Below the pieces are notes generated by a model. The model was not told the DNA's origin. It was given only the letters and a program-made list of their open reading frames with translations, and did not search any database. Both the position numbers and the translations under genes were made by a program. Source: Pacificimonas flava (GTDB taxonomy: Bacteria > Pseudomonadota > Alphaproteobacteria > Sphingomonadales > Sphingomonadaceae). From it: a DNA stretch of 56,229 bases. The stretch spans positions 1 to 56,229 of the forward strand of contig NZ_AMRV01000013.1 of NCBI RefSeq assembly GCF_000342165.1, in the 5' to 3' direction. Below, piece by piece: positions 8,201 through 17,060 of the stretch (its first letter is position 1; every line of letters begins with the position of its first letter).

Positions 8201-9732
8201 TCATCGCCCATGGAGCCGATCGCCTCCTTGCCGGTTTCCACCATGGGCGACAGGATCAGTTCCATATCCTCCATGGTCATGCCGGCGGCGACCAGGCGGC
8301 GGCGCAGTTCCGCCGGCTCGTAGGCAGGCGCGGGCTCCAGATCCTCGGAACCCGGCATTTCCTCGAACTTTATGAAATTCGCACTCAGCGAGGCATAGTC
8401 CTTCGCAGCGGCGACCTTGTCCTTCAAGGCGCGGTCCGAGAACAGGCGGCCGGCATCCATGTCGACAGCGATCATCTGTCCCGGGCCCAGCGCGCCCTTC
8501 TCGATCACGTTCGATTCGGCGAAGGGCACCATGCCGGTTTCGGAGCCCACGAGTAGCAGATTGTCGCCGGTAATCGTGTAGCGCATCGGGCGAAGGGCGT
8601 TGCGGTCGACGCCAGCCACCACCCATCGCCCATCGGTCATAGCCAGCGCGGCCGGCCCGTCCCACGGTTCCATGACCGAGGCGAAGAAGGCGTACATGGC
8701 CCGGTGATCGTCGGGCAGCGTCGAATCCTTCGACCACGCCTCCGGAATCATCATCAACTTCGCCGTCGGTGCATCGCGGCCGGAGCGGACCATCACCTCG
8801 AACGTAGCATCGAGCGCAGCCGTGTCCGACGCGCCCGCCGGAACGACCGGCTTCACCTCCTCCGAATAGTCGCCGAACGCCTCGGCGGTCATCAGGATCT
8901 CGTGGCTCTTCATCCAGTTCTTGTTGCCGCGAACCGTGTTGATCTCGCCATTATGCGCAAGGCAGCGGAACGGCTGCGCCAGCCACCATTCCGGAAAGGT
9001 GTTCGTCGAGTAGCGCTGATGGAAGATGGCGAAGCGACTGGTGAAGCGGTCGTCCTTCAGGTCTGGATAGAAATCCGCCAGGCTCTCCGCCAGGAACAGC
9101 CCCTTGTAGATGATCGAGCGCGAACTGAGCGAGCAGGCGTAGAAATCCTTGATCTGCGCCGCGATCACCTTCTTCTCGATGCGCCGGCGGATCAGGTACA
9201 GGTCCTTCTCCATCTTTGCCTGATTGGCATAGTCCGGGCCCGGCTCCGGCCCCTCGATCATGATCTGCTCGATCTCGGGACGCGTAAGCCGCGCCTTTTC
9301 GCCGATTACCGACTGGTCGACCGGCACCTGCCGCCAGCCGTAAATGCGATAGCCGAAATCGATGATCTCGCTTTCGACGATGGTGCGGCAGGTTTCCTGA
9401 TCGGCAAGGTTGGTGCGCGGCAGGAAAAGCATTCCCACCGCCAGAAGCGCATCCTTCTTCGGCTTGTGGCCCGTGCGCTCGATATGCTGGTTGAAGAAGC
9501 CGACGGGCAGCTCGACATGGATGCCGGCCCCGTCGCCGGTTTTCCCGTCCGCATCGACCGCGCCGCGATGATAGACCGCCTTCAATGCGTCGATGGCAAG
9601 CTGCACCACTCGCCGCGACGCCTGTCCGTCGGTCGCGGCGATGAGCCCGACGCCGCAAGCGTCCGACTCGAATTCCGGCCGGTACATGCCCTCGCGTGCC
9701 AGACGCTCGCGTTCGCTTTCGAAATCAACCAT
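5206..9732 (-). CDS. gltB: glutamate synthase (NADPH) large subunit
   Basis: A 1508-residue protein of full length for GltB. It transfers the amide nitrogen of glutamine to 2-oxoglutarate, making two glutamates, in the GS-GOGAT ammonia assimilation route. A short propeptide precedes the nucleophile Cys26 (ESDACGVGLIA), which heads the class II amidotransferase domain (about 26-430). The central and FMN-binding synthase domains follow (for example SGEGGEDVKRF and SGHTGGTGASP). The 3Fe-4S cysteines are in MVRQCHSNTCPVGVC, and the C-terminal glycine-rich beta-helix (GANGCEYMTGG, MTGGMAFVYD) is present. The start ATG overlaps the stop of a 61-codon ORF by 8 bp (ATGGTTGA), suggesting coupled translation downstream of gltD. 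Confidence 0.97.
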   Translation of the reverse strand: MVDFESERERLAREGMYRPEFESDACGVGLIAATDGQASRRVVQLAIDALKAVYHRGAVDADGKTGDGAGIHVELPVGFFNQHIERTGHKPKKDALLAVGMLFLPRTNLADQETCRTIVESEIIDFGYRIYGWRQVPVDQSVIGEKARLTRPEIEQIMIEGPEPGPDYANQAKMEKDLYLIRRRIEKKVIAAQIKDFYACSLSSRSIIYKGLFLAESLADFYPDLKDDRFTSRFAIFHQRYSTNTFPEWWLAQPFRCLAHNGEINTVRGNKNWMKSHEILMTAEAFGDYSEEVKPVVPAGASDTAALDATFEVMVRSGRDAPTAKLMMIPEAWSKDSTLPDDHRAMYAFFASVMEPWDGPAALAMTDGRWVVAGVDRNALRPMRYTITGDNLLLVGSETGMVPFAESNVIEKGALGPGQMIAVDMDAGRLFSDRALKDKVAAAKDYASLSANFIKFEEMPGSEDLEPAPAYEPAELRRRLVAAGMTMEDMELILSPMVETGKEAIGSMGDDTPLGVVSTNPRTFSHFFRQNFSQVTNPPIDSLRESRVMSLKTRFSNFTNVLDEKADQKGVIVARSPVLTNRDWYRLKTHFGDTAAEIDCTFDPEAPNGLREAIDRVRAEAERAVRSGQAQLFLTDERIGLDRQGITMILAAAAVHTHLVRKGLRSFASVNVRSAECLDTHYFAVLIGVGTTTVNAYLAQSAIRQRHERGLFGDITFEEAMRRYKAAVDGGLLKIMSKMGISIISSYRGGYNFEAVGISRALVNEFFPGMPAKISGEGFASLQLSAVDRHRMAFDEDVIALPVGGMYRYRSGGEPHAYQANLIHLLQKAVMSGSYTQYLQFSRGCADLPPIYLRDLLGFAPQKPVPIEEVESIAEIRKRFVTPGMSLGALSPEAHETLAIAMNRIGAKAVSGEGGEDVKRFTPYENGDNANSNIKQIASGRFGVTAEYLNACTEIEIKVAQGAKPGEGGQLPGFKVTDLIAKLRHATPGVTLISPPPHHDIYSIEDLAQLIYDLKQINPNARVCVKLVSEAGIGTVAAGVAKAHADTILISGHTGGTGASPQTSIKYAGTPWEMGLSEVNQVLSLNGLRSRVKLRTDGGLKTGRDIVIAAILGAEEFGIGTLSLVAMGCIMVRQCHSNTCPVGVCTQDEALRDKFVGTPEKVINLISFMAEEVREILASLGVRSLDEIIGRTELLHQVSRGAEHLDDLDLNPILAKPGAPDGANRFAISGFRNEVPDTLDAEMVKDAAPVFERGEKMQLTYSVRNTHRAVGTRLSHHIVKRFGMGGLKPGHVHVRLRGSAGQSLGAFAVQGVTLEVLGDANDYVGKGLSGAEIIVRPLVSSTLKTNENVIIGNTVLYGATSGTLYAAGRAGERFAVRNSGATVVVEGCGANGCEYMTGGLAVILGPVGDNFGAGMTGGMAFVYDEGREFDARVNSESLVWQPVRSAHWEGVLRSTVEDYAARTESTWARSLLDDWDEKRAHFVQVVPKETLPLLSVPLDGEAEMVAAE

Positions 9733-9910
9733 CGATCTGCAATTCTTTCTTCAAACGGCGCCGTGCGGCGGACTCTTCCGGCGCGGGAAGATGCGCGATT
9801 CCGGCCTCAATATGGCCCTTGATCACCGGACTGCGGACGACGCGTGCAGCGCCCCGGCGGCGGTAACGCGACAAAGCGCGCGCCTCATGCTGCTTCCTTC
9901 TCTGCTTCAT
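9725..9910 (-). CDS. small basic hypothetical protein nested between gltD and gltB
   Basis: A 61-codon frame fills the gap between gltD and gltB. Its ATG at 9910 lies inside the last codons of gltD (26-bp overlap) and its TGA overlaps the gltB start by 8 bp. The product is strongly basic at the N-terminus (MKQRRKQHEARALSRYRRR), then has VVRSPVIKGHIEAGIAHLPAPEESAARRR. Codon third positions are mostly G or C, as in neighbouring genes. No domain was recognised. It may be a real regulatory or accessory peptide, or simply a translational bridge that keeps ribosomes moving from gltD to gltB. AGAGG abuts the ATG, so the ribosome site is not well spaced and coupling is more likely. Confidence 0.5.
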   Translation of the reverse strand: MKQRRKQHEARALSRYRRRGAARVVRSPVIKGHIEAGIAHLPAPEESAARRRLKKELQIDG

Positions 9911-11315
9911 CCTCTGCGAGCAGATAGTCGTGCATGCGGCCCGCCACGTCGCGGCCGTCGCGAATGGCCCAGACGACGAGGCTGGCGCCGCGCACGATGT
10001 CTCCCGCCGCGAAGACGCCCGGAACGCTGGTCATCATGGTCTTGTGATCCGTTCGCAGCGTGCCCCAGCGCGTCACGCCAAGGTCCGACGCTCCGAACAG
10101 CGTGGGCAGGTCCTCCGGCGAAAACCCGAGCGCGGTCACGACCAGATCCGCCGGTTCGCGAAACGCCTCGCCGCCCGGTTCCGGCTGGCGGCGGCCATCG
10201 GGGCCGGGTGTTCCGAGCTTCATGCGCGCTCCCCGCACCGCCGAAACCGCGTCTCCATCCGCCTCGAACCCGGCCGGGGCGGCCAGCCAGACGAACTCGA
10301 CGCCTTCCTCCTCCGCATTCTGCACCTCACGCGCGGAGCCCGGCATATTGTCCCGGTCGCGGCGATAGAGGCACTTCACGGAGGTTGCGCCCTGCCGCAC
10401 GGCGGTGCGTACGCAGTCCATTGCCGTGTCGCCGCCGCCGATAACGACCACCCGTTTGCCGTCTGCGTTCAGCTGACCGGATTCGAAATCCGGCACCTTG
10501 TCGCCGAATCCCTTGCGATTCGAGGCGATCAGATAATCGAGCGCCCGCACGATGCCGCCGCTGCCGACGCCCGGCGCGGACAGTTCGCGCGCCTGGTAAA
10601 CGCCGGTCGCGATAAGCAGCGCGTCGTGCCGTGAACGCAGCTCGGCCAGGGACGCGTCACGTCCCACCTCGAAGTCGTAGCGGAACCGGATGCCGCCGTC
10701 TTCCAGCCGCTTCAGGCGCCGGCCGACGACATATTTCTCCAGCTTGAAGCCGGGGATGCCGTACGTCAGCAATCCGCCGCCCCGGTCATGCCGATCATAA
10801 ACGGTAACGGCATAGCCGCGCCGGCGCAGCAACTCGGCCGCCGTCAGCCCGGCCGGCCCCGCCCCGATGATACCGATGGAGCGGTGCGATCGATCGCGAG
10901 CGGGCCGGATCGGCTCCACCCAGCCTTCTTCCCATGCCAGATCGGTGACGAACTTTTCCACGGATCCGATCGTCACGGCGCCGTGACCCGACTGCTGGAT
11001 GACACAATTGCCCTCGCACAGGCGGTCCTGCGGACAGATGCGGCCGCATATTTCCGGCATGGTGGAGGTCGCCGCCATTGCGGCATGCGCCTCCTCCAGC
11101 CGGCCCTCCGACGTCAGCATCAGCCAGTCGGGGATGTTGTTGTGAAGGGGACAATGAACCTGACAGAACGGGACCCCGCACTGCGAGCAACGTGACGATT
11201 GCTCCTCTGCCTTCTCCACGATGAAGGGCCGCGCAATCTCCAGAAAGTCGTCGTCACGCTCCGGCGCAGGCCGTTTGGCCGGGTAATCCTGTCCGACTTT
11301 TGTGAACTTCAACAT
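9885..11315 (-). CDS. gltD: glutamate synthase (NADPH) small subunit
   Basis: A 476-residue FAD/NADPH-binding subunit that passes electrons from NADPH through flavin and Fe-S centres to GltB. N-terminal cysteines for two 4Fe-4S clusters are visible in CSQCGVPFCQVHC and CGRICPQDRLCEGNC. The FAD dinucleotide fold is GIIGAGPAGLTAAELL, and the NADPH fold is VVIGGGDTAMDCVRT. The C-terminal FAD contact is GVFAAGDIVRGASLVVWA. The ATG at 11315 was preferred to an in-frame GTG at 11327. It is the first gene of a gltD-small ORF-gltB operon. The order (small subunit first) and tight overlaps point to one transcript. Confidence 0.96.
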   Translation of the reverse strand: MLKFTKVGQDYPAKRPAPERDDDFLEIARPFIVEKAEEQSSRCSQCGVPFCQVHCPLHNNIPDWLMLTSEGRLEEAHAAMAATSTMPEICGRICPQDRLCEGNCVIQQSGHGAVTIGSVEKFVTDLAWEEGWVEPIRPARDRSHRSIGIIGAGPAGLTAAELLRRRGYAVTVYDRHDRGGGLLTYGIPGFKLEKYVVGRRLKRLEDGGIRFRYDFEVGRDASLAELRSRHDALLIATGVYQARELSAPGVGSGGIVRALDYLIASNRKGFGDKVPDFESGQLNADGKRVVVIGGGDTAMDCVRTAVRQGATSVKCLYRRDRDNMPGSAREVQNAEEEGVEFVWLAAPAGFEADGDAVSAVRGARMKLGTPGPDGRRQPEPGGEAFREPADLVVTALGFSPEDLPTLFGASDLGVTRWGTLRTDHKTMMTSVPGVFAAGDIVRGASLVVWAIRDGRDVAGRMHDYLLAEDEAEKEAA

Positions 11316-11357
11316 GCCCGACCCCACTTTAGCGCTCTCCCCACAGTGAATTCCGCA

Positions 11358-11386
11358 ATTCTAAGATATAAGACCCGCGGAGTCAC
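11358..11386 (-). promoter_or_regulatory. candidate sigma-70 promoter for gltD
   Basis: On the minus strand GTGACT (11386-11381) is followed after 17 bp by TAGAAT (11363-11358), about 40 bp upstream of the gltD start. The -10 is close to consensus and the -35 keeps the TGAC core. The divergent uppP gene shares this 265-bp spacer, but no convincing promoter was picked out for it. Confidence 0.4.
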
Positions 11387-11580
11387 GACATAAACGGGCA
11401 AAAGGACAGGATTACATACCTGAATGGCGGGAAGAACAGGGTGTACCCCCTAGGGTCGTTCCGCCGCAGCGCGCCTTCATACCGTAATGGTACTTTCATT
11501 TCGCGATCTTGCCGAGCGACAGTCAGGATTCGCTTATGCTAAAGGCGCCGCCTTGCTCTTTTCCGGTCCGGACCTGCTTC

Positions 11581-12378
11581 ATGAGTTTCCTTCAGCTTCT
11601 CATCATCGCCATTGTTCAGGGCGTCACCGAATTCCTGCCCATATCCTCGTCGGGACATCTGATCCTGATCCCGAAACTGATGGATTTTCCGGACCAGGGC
11701 CCGCTGATCGACGTGGCGGTGCATGTCGGCACGCTGGCGGCCATCGTCTCCTATTTCTGGCGCGACGTCTGGGGCCTCGCCCGGGGCGGCTTCGCCAGCG
11801 TCGGGATCGGCACGGCCCCGGCGGAGCGGCGCCTGTTCTGGTACATCATGGCGGGCACGGTTCCCGCGGTCCTGGTCGGCCTGTTCCTGAAAACGGGCGG
11901 CTATCTGGAGGGTTTCCGGTCGACCACGCTGGTGGCGATAAATCTGATCGTCTACGGCGTTCTTCTGGGCATTGCCGACCGGTTCGGCGCCCAGCGCAAG
12001 AGCTTCGAGGAGTTGACGCTGAAGGACGCCGTGATCGTCGGCCTGGCCCAGGCGCTTGCCCTGATCCCGGGCACGAGCCGCTCCGGCGTGACAATGACGG
12101 CGGCGCGCTTCCTCGGCTACAGCCGCTTCGAAAGCGCGCGCTTTTCGTTCCTGCTGTCGATTCCCGCCATTGCCGGCGCGGGCCTACTCGCCGTCCTAGA
12201 CCTCGCGGATGCCAGCGCACGCATGCAGTCGGATGCGATCACGGCGGGCGCGCTGACTTTCGTCGCCGCCATTCTGACGATGGTCTTCCTGATGAACTTC
12301 CTGAAGCGCGCTTCGATGATGGTCTTTGTCGTTTACCGCGTCGCCATGGGGGTCGCCCTGCTGCTGTTCTTCGCCTGA
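11581..12378 (+). CDS. uppP: undecaprenyl-diphosphatase (bacitracin resistance)
   Basis: A 265-residue integral membrane phosphatase. It removes a phosphate from undecaprenyl diphosphate so that the lipid carrier can be reused in peptidoglycan and polysaccharide synthesis. Both family signatures are present: GVTEFLPISSSGHLILI near the N-terminus and LIPGTSRSGVTMTAARFLG at about residue 160. Hydrophobic segments run throughout. The ATG at 11581 begins MSFLQLLIIAIVQG, the family start. The longer open frame from 11509 adds a non-conserved stretch and was not used. No strong ribosome-binding site is visible. It converges with the ABC permease gene. Confidence 0.95.
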   Translation: MSFLQLLIIAIVQGVTEFLPISSSGHLILIPKLMDFPDQGPLIDVAVHVGTLAAIVSYFWRDVWGLARGGFASVGIGTAPAERRLFWYIMAGTVPAVLVGLFLKTGGYLEGFRSTTLVAINLIVYGVLLGIADRFGAQRKSFEELTLKDAVIVGLAQALALIPGTSRSGVTMTAARFLGYSRFESARFSFLLSIPAIAGAGLLAVLDLADASARMQSDAITAGALTFVAAILTMVFLMNFLKRASMMVFVVYRVAMGVALLLFFA

Positions 12379-12385
12379 CGCGGCC

Positions 12386-13858
12386 TCAGGGCGAGCGGCG
12401 CAGCCAGCTTCCTGCCGAACGGGAAAGCTGCTTCAGCGTCGGCGGCGGTCCCGAGCGCAGCACGCCGAACCGAAACAGGCGGCTCGCGACGAAGATGACC
12501 CCGCCGGCAAAGGTCAATTGCCATAGATACGCGCCCGCGAACATCAGGAGGTCCGTGCCGCCGGCCGCCCGCGCCGCCATCATGTAGGGCGCCGACAGCG
12601 GGAACCAGCTGAGCGCGGCCTGCATCGCGCCCGCGCCAGCGGAAATCCCCTGCAGAACCATGACGAGAATGACCATCTGCAGGATGGTGATCGGCATGGA
12701 GAGGGTCTGAACCTCTCGAATGGAGCTGCAGAGGCTGCCGATGCCCAGGAACAGCGCGCCGTAGATCAGATAGGCGCAGATGAAGAACCCCAAGACCAGG
12801 GCCAGGAACATGGGCCAGCCGCGCGCGGGGTCCGGCACGATCCCGTCCGGAAGCTGCCCAAGGGCAACCGCTGCCCCGCCGCCGAAAATCACACCCCAGA
12901 CGCAAATCCCGATCAGCGATACCGCGACCATCGCGATCAGCTTGCCGGCGAAGATCGCCGGAATAGGGACGGCGGCAACCAGGATTTCGATAACCTTGTT
13001 GCCCTTCTCCTCGACCATATTGGACAGAAGCGCGCCTGCGAGCAGAGAGATCAGCATGAACAGCGCCATGACCGCGCCGGTGCCAAGTCCCTCAGCGGCC
13101 TGATCGCGCGCCGGGCCCTGGGCCGCGTCCGCGCGGGCGGGAACCGTCTCGATGGAAAGCGCCGGCGCCGCAGCGCGCAGCGCATCGAGCTGCCGGGTCA
13201 GCCCCATCTCCTCGGCCATGCGGCGGTCCCAGGCCCGCGCCGCAATGACACGCAGCCGCGCGATGTCGGTAGACGGCGAGCGGCGCAGGATCGTCAACTC
13301 GCCATCCTCCACCAACAACACCGCCCCGAACCGATCAGAACCCGGTCGCAGAAGGCGCATGGCCTGAGTGCGCGGATCGCCCGCCGGGTCGACGACGGTC
13401 AGCACGGGCTCGCCGCGATCGATGCCGAGCGCCGCCGCCATTTCGTCCGCCCCGAGCTCGCTAGCCGCTTCGATCCGCTCCAGTCCGCCGTCCGCAAGCC
13501 CCTCAAGGTCGTCTTCTCCCAGGAGTGCGGCTGGCCTTTCCAGCGCGGCGGGCAAATCCTCACCCGGCCGCAGCGCCTCGAACCGGCTGCGGAGCGTAGC
13601 GTAGCGGCTCCGCGCCCGCTCCTGCCGCGCAGTGTCGGATATCCAGGGCGCGAAATTCCCGCCCGGGTCGAGGACGGCCGCTGCCGCGGGCTCGTCCTTG
13701 GCCGTATTCCCGCCCGTCAGGACGCCGATCAATAGACCGAAGGCAAGCGCGATAATGGGCGTCGCCAGCCAGATCAGGAAGCCACGCGACATGACGGTCG
13801 CGACGATGTCCCGTCTGGCAACCACCAGAACGGCGCGCAGGAAGGCGGCGCTCATCAT
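12386..13858 (-). CDS. ABC-2 type exporter permease (NatB-like)
   Basis: A 490-residue membrane protein. One transmembrane segment near the N-terminus (GFLIWLATPIIALAFGLLIGVL) is followed by a large extracytoplasmic domain (about 50-250). Five or so hydrophobic helices follow (ALFMLISLLAGALLSNMVEEKGNK, then three more). The SNMVEEKGNKVIEIL segment is typical of the Na+-export/NatB and DrrB-type ABC-2 permeases. Its ATG overlaps the ATPase stop by 4 bp (ATGA at 13858-13855), so the two genes form an ATPase-permease pair. The substrate is unknown. Sodium or a drug-like compound would be typical of relatives. Confidence 0.85.
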   Translation of the reverse strand: MMSAAFLRAVLVVARRDIVATVMSRGFLIWLATPIIALAFGLLIGVLTGGNTAKDEPAAAAVLDPGGNFAPWISDTARQERARSRYATLRSRFEALRPGEDLPAALERPAALLGEDDLEGLADGGLERIEAASELGADEMAAALGIDRGEPVLTVVDPAGDPRTQAMRLLRPGSDRFGAVLLVEDGELTILRRSPSTDIARLRVIAARAWDRRMAEEMGLTRQLDALRAAAPALSIETVPARADAAQGPARDQAAEGLGTGAVMALFMLISLLAGALLSNMVEEKGNKVIEILVAAVPIPAIFAGKLIAMVAVSLIGICVWGVIFGGGAAVALGQLPDGIVPDPARGWPMFLALVLGFFICAYLIYGALFLGIGSLCSSIREVQTLSMPITILQMVILVMVLQGISAGAGAMQAALSWFPLSAPYMMAARAAGGTDLLMFAGAYLWQLTFAGGVIFVASRLFRFGVLRSGPPPTLKQLSRSAGSWLRRSP

Positions 13859-14802
13859 GGCGCAACCTCCGCCATTGGGGCTCCGACGTGCGCGCCATCT
13901 TCTTCGTCCGGGTCGCCGACCATGGCGACGAAGACATCGTGCAGGTCCGGCCGCTCTACCGAGATCTCCCGGATGGACGCGCCGGAATCGAGCAGGTGTC
14001 GCAGAATCGGCTCCAACCCCTCCTCCGGCAGCGCAAAACGATACGTGCCATCCGCCGCCTGCGCAGAAGCGGCGGGCATACCGGCGAGCGGGCCGTTGAG
14101 CGGGTGTCCGGTTTTCAGGACCACCTGCGCCGGCAACACGGCTCGCGCCTCAGCAACGGTACCGGTAAATCGGGTGCGCCCTGCCCCCACGATGACCAGA
14201 TTGTCGCAGAGCCGCTCGGCATGGCTCATGATATGCGTAGAAAACAGGATGGTGGCGCCCCGCGCACGCTCTCCGGCGATGATCCGCTCCAGCGCCTGCT
14301 GGTTGACGGGGTCCAGCCCGGAAAAGGGTTCGTCGAGGATGATGAGATCGGGGCCGTGCACGAAGCTTCCGAGCAGTTGGACCTTCTGTGCCATGCCTTT
14401 GGAAAGCGTCCGAATCTTCGCGCCGATCTCCGCCTTCAGCCCGTGCCGGGCCAGCAGCGCCTCCGCGCGTCGGCGCCCCTCCGCCAGTGGCAGACCGCGA
14501 AGCGCGCCCATGAACGCGATTGTCTCCCGGGTGGTCATGGCCGGATACAGCCCGCGCTCCTCCGGCAGATAGCCGATCCTGCCGGCGACGGTCAGCGGCT
14601 GTCTGGATCCCAGCACCTCCACGGTGCCCCCATCGGGTGTCAGAATGCCAAGGAGCATGCGGATGGTGGTCGTCTTGCCGGCGCCGTTCTGTCCCAGAAA
14701 ACCCAGGATCTCACCGGGGCGGGCGATCAGATCGACACCCGCGACGGCGAGCTTGTCGCCAAAGCGCTTCTGCAGCCCATGGGCGGCGATCGCAAATTCC
14801 AA
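13855..14802 (-). CDS. ABC exporter ATP-binding protein (NatA-like)
   Basis: A 315-residue ATPase. Walker A is GQNGAGKTTT, the Q-loop region GYLPEERGLYP, the ABC signature LSKGMAQKVQ, Walker B DLIILDEP, and the switch histidine FSTHIMSHAE. The C-terminal extension of about 90 residues is like NatA. The start chosen is the TTG at 14802, preceded by the strong ribosome site AGGGGACGGGG. The open frame continues far upstream but there overlaps queG on the other strand and looks non-conserved. It energises the permease encoded immediately downstream. Confidence 0.87.
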   Translation of the reverse strand: MEFAIAAHGLQKRFGDKLAVAGVDLIARPGEILGFLGQNGAGKTTTIRMLLGILTPDGGTVEVLGSRQPLTVAGRIGYLPEERGLYPAMTTRETIAFMGALRGLPLAEGRRRAEALLARHGLKAEIGAKIRTLSKGMAQKVQLLGSFVHGPDLIILDEPFSGLDPVNQQALERIIAGERARGATILFSTHIMSHAERLCDNLVIVGAGRTRFTGTVAEARAVLPAQVVLKTGHPLNGPLAGMPAASAQAADGTYRFALPEEGLEPILRHLLDSGASIREISVERPDLHDVFVAMVGDPDEEDGAHVGAPMAEVAP

Positions 14803-14890
14803 ACCCCGTCCCCTGTTCGGGCCACCCCCAACGCGGCCGGCCACGCCCAGGCGGGTGGCGCCGCGCCCGATGGCGACTAGATAGGCGGCA

Positions 14891-15961
14891 ATGCCGTCAA
14901 TGCCGCTCCCCGATAACAAACTCTTGCCTGCCTTGCGACAGGAAGCGGCGGAGGCCGGCTTTGCCGCCTTCGGTATCGCACGTTGGGACGCGGTGCCGGA
15001 AGCGGGCGCGCGGCTCGACCGCTGGCTCAAGGCCGGCATGCATGGCGACATGCTGTGGATGACGGAGAAGGCAGACCGGCGCCGTGCGCCGCGGGCGCTG
15101 TGGCCGGCCGTGAACAGCGTCGTCGCGCTGGGCATGAGCTATGCACCCGCGCTCGATCCGCTCCGTCATGCCAATTCGCCGGAGATCGGCGCGCTGTCCG
15201 TCTATGCGCACGGCGCCGACTATCATGATGTGGTCAAGAAGGCGCTGAAACGGGTCGCGCGCTGGATGGTCGCAGCCGCGACGGATGCGGAGGTGAAGGT
15301 CTTCGTCGACACTGCGCCGGTGATGGAAAAGCCGCTCGCCGCCGCCGCCGGCCTCGGCTGGCAGGGGAAGCACACCAACCTCGTTTCTACCGAGCAGGGA
15401 TCATGGCTGTTTCTGGGCTGCATCTACACGACGCTCGCCCTTCAGCCCGATGCGGCGCACGGGGACCGCTGCGGGTCGTGCCGCCGCTGTCAGGATGCCT
15501 GTCCCACCGCAGCCTTTCCCGAGCCGTACCGGCTCGATGCGCGGCGCTGCATTTCCTACCTGACCATCGAGCATGATGGTCCCATTCCGGAAGAGTTCCG
15601 GCGCGCGATCGGCAATCGCATCTATGGCTGCGACGATTGCCTGTCGGTGTGTCCATGGAACAAGTTCGCGGAGGCGAGCCGCGACATGCGCTTTGGCCCC
15701 CGCGCACCGCTGGTACGGCCCCGACTGACCGATCTGGCGCAACTGTCCGACAGCGATTTCCGGACGCTGTTCAGCGGTTCCCCGGTCAAGCGGGTCGGGC
15801 GCGGCCGCTTCGTGCGCAATGTCTGCATCGCGCTGGGCAATAGCGGCGACCCCGATGCGCGGCGCGTGCTGATGCCGCTGCTGCAGGACGAAAGCGAGCA
15901 GGTGCGCGATGCGGCCGGATGGGCGCTCGCCGAACTCGACAGGTCCGGCGCGAGCGCATAG
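14891..15961 (+). CDS. queG: epoxyqueuosine reductase
   Basis: A 356-residue cobalamin- and Fe-S-dependent enzyme that reduces epoxyqueuosine to queuosine in tRNA wobble positions. Two ferredoxin-like cysteine clusters are seen: [16 protein letters not shown] and [15 protein letters not shown]. The N-domain contains [13 protein letters not shown], and the C-terminus holds a HEAT-like repeat ([18 protein letters not shown]) used for tRNA recognition. An in-frame second ATG at 14900 is better spaced from the AGGCGG site at 14883-14888, so the start may be three codons later. It is divergent from the ABC exporter, with an 88-bp gap. Confidence 0.95.
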   Translation: MPSMPLPDNKLLPALRQEAAEAGFAAFGIARWDAVPEAGARLDRWLKAGMHGDMLWMTEKADRRRAPRALWPAVNSVVALGMSYAPALDPLRHANSPEIGALSVYAHGADYHDVVKKALKRVARWMVAAATDAEVKVFVDTAPVMEKPLAAAAGLGWQGKHTNLVSTEQGSWLFLGCIYTTLALQPDAAHGDRCGSCRRCQDACPTAAFPEPYRLDARRCISYLTIEHDGPIPEEFRRAIGNRIYGCDDCLSVCPWNKFAEASRDMRFGPRAPLVRPRLTDLAQLSDSDFRTLFSGSPVKRVGRGRFVRNVCIALGNSGDPDARRVLMPLLQDESEQVRDAAGWALAELDRSGASA

Positions 15962-16027
15962 GCGCCGCAGCACGAAAGTGCGCCCGACGATTTGTACGAG
16001 CACGAAATCAAAAGGAGAATCCGCCCC

Positions 16028-17035
16028 ATGACCAGTCCCGCCTCGCCCAGCGAGAGTGCGCCGATCGTCTGCATCGGCAATGCCATCGTCGACGTCATTG
16101 CGCGCGCCGAAGACGATTTTCTGACACGCAACCGTCTCGAAAAGGGCTCGATGCGGCTGATCGACGCCGAGGAGGCGGAGAGGCTGTACGCAAAGATGGC
16201 GGCGGGCCAGGAAAGTTCCGGCGGCTCCGGCGCGAACACGGCAGCCGGCATAGCGGCGCTCGGCGGCACGACGCGCTTCATCGGCCGCGTTTCCGACGAT
16301 CAGCTTGGCCGGGTCTTCCAGCATGATATTCGCGCGGCTGGCGTTGCCTTCGACACGCCCTTTTCCACAAGCGAGGTGCCGACGGCGCGCTGCCTGATCA
16401 ACGTCACGCCGGACGCGGAGCGCACCATGTGCACCTTCCTCGGCACCAGCGCGGAACTGGCCGAGGGGGACGTCGACTATGACGCCATCGGCGCCGCCTC
16501 CATTGTCTATCTGGAGGGCTATCTTTGGGATGCCGAGGACGCGCGCGCGGCCATGGAAAAAGCACGGGATACCGTCCGAGCGGCCGGGGGGCGCGTTTCC
16601 TTCACCCTCTCCGACCTGTTTTGCGTCGATCGCCATCGCAGCGATTTCCTGGCGCTGGCGGACGGCGGCGTGGATATTCTGTTCGCGAACGAGCAGGAAC
16701 TGAAAAGCCTGTACGAGACCGAGGATTTCGGCGCTGCCCTTTCCGCTCAGGAGGGCCGCTGCGAACTCGCGGTCGTGACGCGCGGGCCCCTCGGCGCCGT
16801 CGTGCTGAACGGAAGCGAGCGGATCGAGGTGCCCGCGCAGCCCGTGGCCTCCGTCGTCGATACGACAGGTGCGGGCGACCTGTTCGCCGCCGGCTTCCTC
16901 GCGGGATTGCAACAAGGCCGCAGCCCCCATGATTGCGCCCTTCTGGGGACGGTCGCGGCGGGGGAGATCATTTCCCATTACGGCGCCCGCCCGCTCGCCG
17001 ACCTGAAGGCGCTAGCGTCGAAGGCGCTCAGCTGA
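16028..17035 (+). CDS. PfkB-family sugar kinase, adenosine-kinase-like
   Basis: A 335-residue ribokinase-fold protein. Signature 1 is GGSGANTAAGIAALGG near residue 65, and signature 2 is VDTTGAGDLFAAGFLAGL near 280, with the catalytic Asp in GAGD. The VCIGNAIVDVIA start and the FLGTSAELAEGD segment match alphaproteobacterial adenosine kinase / carbohydrate kinase proteins. It probably phosphorylates a nucleoside (adenosine) with ATP, though substrate choice cannot be proved from sequence. The ATG at 16028 follows AAAAGGAGAA, a strong ribosome site. An upstream in-frame TTG at 15992 is less likely. A strong terminator follows. Confidence 0.9.
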   Translation: MTSPASPSESAPIVCIGNAIVDVIARAEDDFLTRNRLEKGSMRLIDAEEAERLYAKMAAGQESSGGSGANTAAGIAALGGTTRFIGRVSDDQLGRVFQHDIRAAGVAFDTPFSTSEVPTARCLINVTPDAERTMCTFLGTSAELAEGDVDYDAIGAASIVYLEGYLWDAEDARAAMEKARDTVRAAGGRVSFTLSDLFCVDRHRSDFLALADGGVDILFANEQELKSLYETEDFGAALSAQEGRCELAVVTRGPLGAVVLNGSERIEVPAQPVASVVDTTGAGDLFAAGFLAGLQQGRSPHDCALLGTVAAGEIISHYGARPLADLKALASKALS

Positions 17036-17060
17036 CGTCGTCAGCAGATCGGAGCGAGAC

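Noticed and set aside
7147-9822. Long plus-strand frames over gltB (469 and 372 codons)
   Set aside because: They are antisense to a clearly conserved GltB. They are rich in Arg/Ala/His and are typical G+C-rich shadow frames.
15401-16978. 525-codon minus-strand frame over queG and the PfkB kinase
   Set aside because: It covers two conserved plus-strand genes with recognisable motifs and has no domain of its own.
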